From Spinellus fusiger (taxonomy: Eukaryota > Mucoromycota > Mucoromycetes > Mucorales > Phycomycetaceae): 64,000 nt of DNA. Shown here in pieces: positions 57,478 through 64,000 of this stretch (within the stretch, counting starts at the first letter, position 1; each line of letters opens with the position of its first letter). A program made the translations under genes and the position numbers. Below the pieces are notes generated by a model. The model made no database searches. It was not told the origin of the DNA and saw only the letters and a program-made list of their open reading frames with translations. The stretch lies in contig JALLLS010000002.1 of assembly GCA_025094145.1 (NCBI GenBank), forward strand, positions 930,001-994,000, read 5' to 3'.

Positions 57478-59738
57478 AGAAAGCACCAAGAGACTGGGGC
57501 TGTTTCTTTTCTATTGTTTTACTCCTGTATAAGTAATTCTTTTTTTTATTAGTATTCTTCTTTTTCATATTATAAAGTGTTCTATTTCTATATTTCTATA
57601 TTTTTGTGTTTTGTTTTTTGTGTTTTTATAGATGTAAAAACAGATATAGATGCAGATATAGATACGAGAAAAGAAAAAAAGTCTAAAGAAAAGTCTAAAG
57701 AAAAGTGACATGTGTAGAATAGACCTAGGGTGAAAAGCGCGAAATGATAGTCTCCCAAGGTGACACCAACAGTGCTTATTTCTCTCCCAAGCAGAGTGTT
57801 GTGTGATGGACTTGTAGATGGGGGAGGGTGGACAAAACACCAGATATATTCATGAATGTGGAGTGAGAAGAAGAAAGACAGAAAAGATAGGCACTTTTGT
57901 TTTCTGTAGGTGATGCTGGTAGTGGTGTTTTATTAGGATGATCTGTGTTATACAGTGCAAATATTGCAAGACATATGTTATAGGATTTTATCCCAAGATT
58001 AGACAATTAGACAATTAGACATTTAGACATTTAGCTTGAAACAATAAGAAAAGAAAGGCATATAAAAATCATATAGTATTGTCTTTTCTTCTTCTTGAAA
58101 AACAGTAAGTCAGCCTTGACTGTTCCATAAGGATGTGGTAATAGGCTGAAGATGATATCGAGAGTAGGTAAATGTTTGGCATACAATAAACATCTCTACT
58201 CCAGAGTTAATAGACTAACGAGGCATATATATTTATAAATAAAGAACAGAGATGATTCACTGATTCTACAACAAGGCATACCCATACCCATACAGTAGTA
58301 TTTCAATTCATTATATGTACAACATACTATTGTCTTTGATTCCAACGGCCAAGTCTTTCACAGGCTTATCCATTGATGTAAACCAAGCACATTTATAGGG
58401 TATTTAATCATGTACTATATACTTTGATTTCTTAATACGACATGGGTGTTTGGGAATGATTGACGAGCAAACATATATAATAACATATAACCAAGAAGAA
58501 AGGAAAATGACAGAACAACATCTTCAGACTGTATTCTTTCTTATATAGCATAAAAGACACTACACAATTCTGATGTTTTTATCAGGGATGTCTTCCGTAG
58601 CATTTATTTATTTTTATTAACTAAAAGAGAGAGAGAGAGAGAGAGAGAATTCAATCCATCAACAATAGTGGATGTGTCTGATATATTCTCTTTCTCATAT
58701 GTAATGTTCATATTCGGATTGTCCCATTTAATTTCCAATTGTCTAATTTTAGGATAAAATGCTGTAATTAAGACAAGTAGAGCCAACTCCAGTGCTTAGA
58801 GATATGAGAGCAGGAGAACCAGTGTCAATAGAGCCTATGGAGTTGGACTGTCCTTTTTCTGCCTCCTGCCTTTCCTCACATTTGTACCTTACCCTTGTAC
58901 TCTACTTTTTGCACTTTGCTTCTCCAAAGCTGTGTACATCTGTGCAGCTGGGTTTCTTTTTTTTCTTTTTTCTTTTTCTCCTTAGTTGCTTTTTTTTTAT
59001 TAGGACCGTGGTGGTTGGCCCAGGTCAAAGATTTTTTATTACAAGTATTTATGCTGGCGATACAAAGATCATTATTAGCTATACAGGCAGAATCCCACAG
59101 GAAAGCTTATTTTGTTCGTCTGTGAACACAGACCTAAAGAACCAGACATATGAACAAATAGCGTTAAAACCTGCAGGCAGGACACAGGAAGACAAGGGAC
59201 ACAGAGAAAGCCACACAAGGAAGGGAGAAGGACAGGACTCAAGGTCGAAACCGCCAACCAAGCACGCAGCAACCAAAGATGGGCCAAGCATCTGACAGAA
59301 GATGGTAGGGGCTGTCATGCCCTTTTGGTGGTTGGCCCAACCGGAAGAACGTCTGTTTGCCAGGTAGAATGGTCGCTGGTTCGAATCATGGTGTGGAAGA
59401 GACATTTGTTGATATCTCTGTGTTGTACTGTATTTCTTATTTTAGGCTACCTTGCCTACTCAAATACTCTCTGTATGCTATTTAGCTTACCCTGGTTGGC
59501 TCATGGTGCCTATTTCTTATAGGATAGAAACATATCTCAACCTCATTCACTTATCTCATATCTTCTTTCCCCTCTCATGCCCACTTGATTGACTTCACAG
59601 CCATCTTCAAAAAGAGGGACACTGTGCTTTCTACGCGTTAAGTAGGAGTTTAGAAACATTTTGTCAAGCGTTAAAAAAATATATTTCGGTGCCAACTACG
59701 GCATTGCACATTTTCCTTAGTTGCCTTTTCTGTTCACC
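57478..59738. other. Long gap with a possible tRNA-derived repeat
   Basis: The first 1.2 kb is AT-rich 3' flank with small arrays (ATTAGACA near 58005-58035; GA microsatellite 58623-58650). 58780-59520 is less AT-rich, with poly(T) tracts, an open frame without recognisable domains and the tRNA-like segment listed separately. The last 200 bases precede CK2-alpha. Confidence 0.45.
59295..59410 (+). repeat. tRNA-like A box/B box segment (possible SINE head)
   Basis: TGGCCCAACCGG resembles a tRNA A box, and GGTTCGAATCA, about 40 bases later, matches a B box (GGTTCGANTCC). The T-stem pairs poorly, so it is not an intact tRNA. The 13 bases GGTGGTTGGCCCA also occur about 310 bases upstream near 59010. 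A degenerate tRNA or a SINE head are possible. Confidence 0.35.
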
Positions 59739-59872
59739 ATGACTTCCAGAATGCCCTATCAGAGTGTAGCCAGGTGCTATGCTGATGCCAACACAAAGGT
59801 ACAGAGCAGCTACTGGGACTATTGCAATCTGCAGGTAGAATGGGGGTAAGTCCGTCCAACCAACTCCAACTC

Positions 59873-59903
<31 letters not shown>

Positions 59904-61260
59904 AACAACAATAACAACAACAAAGAACAACAAAGAACACATCTGCTCACTTGCTCATGTGTTCCTTTTGCCCCTTACTATAGTGCTCAGGACAACTACG
60001 AAGTCATACGTAAAGTGGGCCGTGGAAAGTACTCTGAAGTGTTTGAAGGCATCACTACATCCAGCAGTGAGAAGTGTGTTATCAAAGTACTGAAGCCAGT
60101 CAAGAAGAAGAAGATCAAGCGAGAAATCAAAATTCTCCAGAACTTGGCAGGAGGTCCTAATGTCGTGTGTTTGCTTGATGTTGTGCGAGATCCACAGGTA
60201 GAGCATCTTTTTTGTTTGTTTGTTTGTTTGTTTGTATGTAGAATAACACTTCTCTATGACTCACTCGGCCCTAGTCAAAAACACCCGCTCTTATCTTTGA
60301 GTACGTCAACAACATGGACTTCAAAGTACTTTACCCAAAGTTCACTGATTATGATATTCGATACTATATGCTGGAGTTGCTCAAGGTAATGCCACTTCTC
60401 TTGTGTGTGGGAGTGACTGTTGTGACTGAAGAAGACAGGCCTTGGACTACTGCCACTCCAAAGGCATTATGCACCGTGATGTGAAGCCCCACAATGTGAT
60501 GATAGACCACGATAAGCGACAGGTAACTCATAGATAGGTAAATCCATAGATAAGGACGACGCTTTCAAGTAGTAGGACTGATAAAAAAGGGGGTGGGGTG
60601 GGGGGGAACACTTGGTATATATATAGCTACGTCTGATTGACTGGGGATTAGCAGAATTCTATCATCCAGGCACAGAGTACAATGTGAGGGTGGCCTCTCG
60701 CTACTTCAAGGGTCCTGAGCTGCTGGTGGATTTCCAGGAGTACGACTACAGTCTGGATCTGTGGAGTTATGGGTGCATGTTTGCCAGTATGGTAAGCAGG
60801 TGGCAAAGAACAGCTGCTGATAAGAGATAGATCTTCCGCAAAGAACCCTTTTTCCATGGACATGATAACTATGATCAACTGGTGAAGATTGCCCGTGTGT
60901 TGGGGACAGATGAGCTGTTTGTGTACTTGGATAAGTATGATATTGAACTGGACCAGCAATACCACGACATTCTTGGAAGGTAGAGAAGAGGATATCAAAG
61001 GGGGAGACTGATATGTTCTCTTGTTTAGATACCCATGCAAGCCCTGGTCTAAGTTTGTGAATAATGAGAATCACCGCTTTGTATCGGAAGAGGCTATTGA
61101 CTTTCTTGATAAACTGTTGCGTTATGACCACCAAGAGCGACTGACTGCGCAGGAAGCAATGCATCATCCTTATTTTGGTAGGTGGCTATCTATAAGACTA
61201 CATTTGGAAAAAGACTGATGGGTGTGTCTGTTAGATGGTATCAGGGAGACGTTTCCTTAA
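59739..61260 (+). CDS. CKA1: Casein kinase 2 catalytic subunit alpha
   Basis: Constitutive Ser/Thr kinase acting on acidic sites in nucleus and cytosol. Eight exons: 59739-59845, 59984-60197, 60275-60385, 60439-60522, 60627-60791, 60831-60979, 61029-61177, 61235-61260; 334 aa. After [20 protein letters not shown] comes the P-loop [33 protein letters not shown] (the lysine-rich cluster unique to CK2 alpha), [19 protein letters not shown], catalytic loop [16 protein letters not shown] instead of DFG ([13 protein letters not shown]), [14 protein letters not shown], and [15 protein letters not shown]. It ends [14 protein letters not shown]. The length is typical (about 330-390 aa). Intron 1 holds a CAA repeat (59876-59932). 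Confidence 0.98.
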
Positions 61261-61287
61261 TAAAAGAAATAAATAAACTCCATATGC

Positions 61288-61382
61288 CTAAGGATAGAGA
61301 TGTATAGAGATGTATAGAGATGTATAGAGATGTATAGAGATGTATAGAGGTGTATAGAGGTGTATAGAGGTGTATAGAGATT
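61288..61382. repeat. GTATAGAGAT tandem array
   Basis: About nine copies of a 10-bp unit (AGAGATGTAT, drifting to AGAGGTGTAT) in the short gap between CK2-alpha and MOB4. Confidence 0.9.
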
Positions 61383-61511
61383 GATAAAGGTAGAGATATC
61401 CTTCTGCTCTCATTATATCACGTGAGCAGGAGGTGCCATACAAGTCTCTTCTTCTTCCTTTCCTCTTCTCTTTTGCAAGTCACTTTTACTTATCTGTGTG
61501 TGCGTGCCTTG

Positions 61512-62433
61512 ATGACTGACCTGGAAACACCCCCACAGCGCCACACACTAAGAAGACTCTATCCAGGAACTCGCTTGGAGGTAATGAGAAAACACACCTA
61601 GACTACCTGACATGAGCAGAATACGTTTGCATGGCCAGTGGAGTCTTTGGATGCACTGGACTCTTCCTTCAATGTTCAGGAATACCTCCAACAGACTATC
61701 CGCACTCATAGAAACCAAGTAGATATGCTTGTTGAACTCCCCAAGGGCATTGACGATGATGTGTGGCAGTATGAACACCTAAGGTAGAAGGAGGAATACC
61801 CTTATATTCTTACAGTCAAGACAAATATGCCTAGAGTTGGGGCTGCTAGTGGTTGCATTGGCTCCAGAGTGCACAGTTGAGCACTGCCCAGATATGAAGG
61901 CAGATGGGTGGCAGTATCTGTGTGCTGCTCATCCTGCCACCCAGTCAGTAAGTCGGGTCTTGTTATATTTACTCAAGCAGCCAGTGTCCTGCCTTTGATT
62001 ACATCATTCATACCTTGGATGGAGCTACTGTCCTCCTCAACAATACAAAGTATTTCCCCAGTCGGTAAGGCATGGGCTATGGAACAAGGATATTCATGCT
62101 ATAGGATATAGTATTTCTGTGCCTGAACCCTCTCTGAAGCACTTTCAATCCATTGCCCGTCGTATTTACCGTATTTTTGCTCATGCCTATGGTCATCATA
62201 GAGAAGTATACGAATTCTTTGAGGTAAAGACAGTAAGCATAGGAATAAGTGGGTCATTGAAGCTTTCTTTCTTTTTTATTTCCCTTTAGAATGAGACTTT
62301 TCTCTATGCAAGATTTAGTCTTTTATTTCGCAAATATGAACTTGTTCCTCCTAGTTTAGTGACAATTCCAGAGAACGAAGAACCTCAACAAGATGAATAT
62401 TCACGCAGACCCACTACAGCCTCTCTTTTCTAA
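61512..62433 (+). CDS. MOB4/phocein-like protein (STRIPAK subunit)
   Basis: MOB-family adaptor; phocein-type members belong to the striatin (STRIPAK) phosphatase-kinase complex. Six exons: 61512-61580, 61620-61783, 61821-61947, 61985-62064, 62112-62223, 62290-62433; 231 aa. It starts [20 protein letters not shown], resembling MOB4's LRRNRPGT. Then [54 protein letters not shown] (the MOB zinc-site and AAH block), [44 protein letters not shown] (the second His pair of the zinc site) and [20 protein letters not shown]. The intron before QICLEL uses an AAG acceptor five bases past a CAG. Tandem with CK2-alpha. Confidence 0.95.
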
Positions 62434-62655
62434 TAGAAATGAGGTGAACCCTAATAAAGACAAATACCATTGGATCTGCTGTTGATTCTTCTCTATTCTA
62501 TTGACATAAAAGCTGTCCCTTTCTCCATCGTTACCTGTGTAACTTTAGTCTTTTTCACGTGGACTCACCCCGCAACTATCGCACCTCTCCAACTCCCCCA
62601 AGTTTCTTATTTCTTATTTCTACTGTGTTGCAAAAAAAAAAAAAACTTTATTGTC

Positions 62656-63695
62656 ATGCCAACAGAACTGCCAGCCCTCACTGCCATGGATGCCCACCGA
62701 ACCTCATCTACCCTCAACACCACTGCCATTGCCAATGCTGTTGCTAATGAACGACAACATAACTTGTTTACAGAGGCAGAACAGAAGCAGCTGCAATTGT
62801 TTTTGGATGGACTGGACGAAAGAGACGATCTTGCCACAACACTTCCTCATGCCTCGTGTAAGTATCTAAACACACATGTATACATGTGTACAAAAAAGAA
62901 GAATGACTGAACAAGGGAGCAGCTTCTTCCTTACCTCAGCACCAGCACCAACAGCACCAACAGCACCAACAGCCAATAGCAACAGGCTCTAAATTACAAA
63001 GACAGCCTAAACCACAACAGACCTCTACCCCACGTAAACGCCCCTTTTCCGACACACCAGAACCTGTCAACAAGATAGAAAAGAGAAGAGTCAATGACCA
63101 GCAGAAGGTGGGGTCGCCTAAAAGAGAGGCTTCTTTATCACCTTCCTTATCTGAGAGCGACAGTGGATCCCATCTTCCCTGCTTGGATGGCCTTGGGTCA
63201 GATAAAAAACCAGCACCACGAGCGAGAGGAGGAGGAAGAGGAAGAAAACCAACCCATGAATTACTGACAGAAGATCAGAAAAAGGCGAATCATATTGCAT
63301 CTGAGCAGAAAAGACGGGCCAACATTCGTATTGGATTTGATCAATTGGTGGACAGTGTGCCTACATTGAGTCACTGCCAAAGAAGCGAATCGTTGATCCT
63401 TCAGAAATGTAATGTGTAGTTGTAGATGGAGAAGAAATAAGAACCTCATCTTTTGGAGGGTGTTTGTAGCTGCAGATTATATACGACAACTGCTCAAAGT
63501 AAAGAATGAACTCAGGGAACGGTCAAGAGAACTCCAGACAGTATTAGGAGAAACGTAAGTGGTGTTGTTGATGCTTCTACTAATTCATACACTTATAGTC
63601 CTGATGAAGATGTAAGGGCAAGGATAGACCATGGCATGGATTAATGTTATTGTTTATTGTAGAGTTCTGATGAAGAAGCAGACTATACATTCTAA
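62656..63695 (+). CDS. bHLH transcription factor, INO4-like
   Basis: DNA-binding regulator; the closest pattern is Ino4-type bHLH, which in yeast controls phospholipid synthesis genes as a heterodimer. Five exons: 62656-62857, 62923-63408, 63470-63554, 63599-63611, 63663-63695; 272 aa. The N-terminal third is followed by a Gln/His tract (QHQHQQHQQHQQ) and a basic, low-complexity region with RARGGGRGRKP. The bHLH is at about residues 195-255: HIASEQKRRANIRIGFDQLV (basic region with His, Glu and Arg for E-box contact), loop, then RSESLILQKSADYIRQLLKV and NELRERSRELQTVL, a short coiled extension. Acidic end SSDEEADYTF. The fourth exon has only 13 bases. Confidence 0.9.
63599..63611 (+). other. 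13-base internal microexon of the INO4-like gene
   Basis: TCCTGATGAAGAT between ACTTATAG and GTAAGG; it encodes PDED plus one completing base. Including it leaves the acidic C-terminus in frame (ETPDEDSSDEEADYTF). Confidence 0.7.
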
Positions 63696-64000
63696 GGCCT
63701 GGTCATTTATCATATCCTGTAGTATATAAGCATTTATCTATTCATCCATCTCATACTCTTACCTTCTGCACTCTACACACTCTACACACTCTACACACTC
63801 TACACACTCTATACACTATAGGATGTCTTTATAGACAAGGTCACAATCTTCCTTATTACCATATCACTCTTTTCTGGGTATGTATCAGATCCTTGGCAAG
63901 ATGGACAAGAACAAAGAAAAAGAATATCTGCTAGGGAGAGGGGAAAAAAGTAGTCATCAACAGAAAAAGGGTAAATACTTATATACCATGGATTATTTAT
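63696..64000. other. 3' flank with CACTCTACA array
   Basis: Downstream of the bHLH gene. A 9-bp array CTCTACACA (about 5-6 copies) lies at 63769-63823. No further exon recognised before the window ends. Confidence 0.55.

Noticed and set aside
58792..59295. 167-aa open frame
   Set aside because: Contains long polypyrimidine-encoded Phe/Leu runs, no recognisable domain and no splice context; treated as noncoding or repeat sequence.

Overview
This window looks like nuclear DNA of a filamentous fungus, most likely Mucoromycota (Mucorales-like). The reasons are the gene set (fungal PWP2, SHO1-type osmosensor, INO4-type bHLH, chitin deacetylase), small introns of about 45-110 bases with CTRAY-like branch sites, AT-rich gaps full of microsatellites, and Tc1/mariner and Fanzor relics. 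No species can be named. The standard code fits all genes, and every spliced model below closes in frame from ATG to stop unless stated. Exon borders were derived by eye from splice signals plus family conservation, without transcript data.

Layout. 1-578: 3' part of a glycerophosphodiester phosphodiesterase. 0.6-5.7 kb: AT-rich repeat zone with Tc1/mariner relics and a 2.1 kb TIR element carrying the tail of a Fanzor gene. 5.8-21.2 kb: eEF1B-beta, a PMC1-type Ca2+-ATPase, a myosin regulatory light chain, a Nup133-like nucleoporin (22 exons) and a SAM methyltransferase. 21.6-22.9 kb: a second, inverted copy of the Fanzor-bearing element, lying just upstream of PWP2. 23-36 kb: PWP2, a short THOC5-like protein, a SHO1-like osmosensor, a BAR-SH3 (Hob1/Rvs167) protein, a small unknown gene and an MFS transporter. 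36-43.5 kb: a second repeat zone with a LINE 3' fragment, a dead but TIR-bounded Tc1 element and an almost full-length Fanzor (eukaryotic TnpB) gene with three one-base-type lesions. 44-63.7 kb: a Mam3/CNNM transporter, PSMD9/Nas2, a paraoxonase-like protein, a TDG/MUG glycosylase head-to-head with epsilon-COP, a chitin deacetylase, CK2-alpha, MOB4 and an INO4-like bHLH factor.

The genes are mostly unrelated housekeeping functions and form no operon or biosynthetic cluster. Divergent pairs that may share promoter space are PMC1/RLC, the methyltransferase/PWP2, THOC5/SHO1 and TDG/COPE.

Two things stand out. First, Fanzor elements: three related loci within 40 kb, with a right-end noncoding block of about 255 bases that is visibly better conserved than the left end, the position where a guide RNA would be expected. 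Second, splicing: internal microexons of 8, 13, 14 and 15 bases in four different genes, a GC-AG intron in PWP2, and several introns where reading frame forces a distal AAG acceptor to be used past a nearer CAG.
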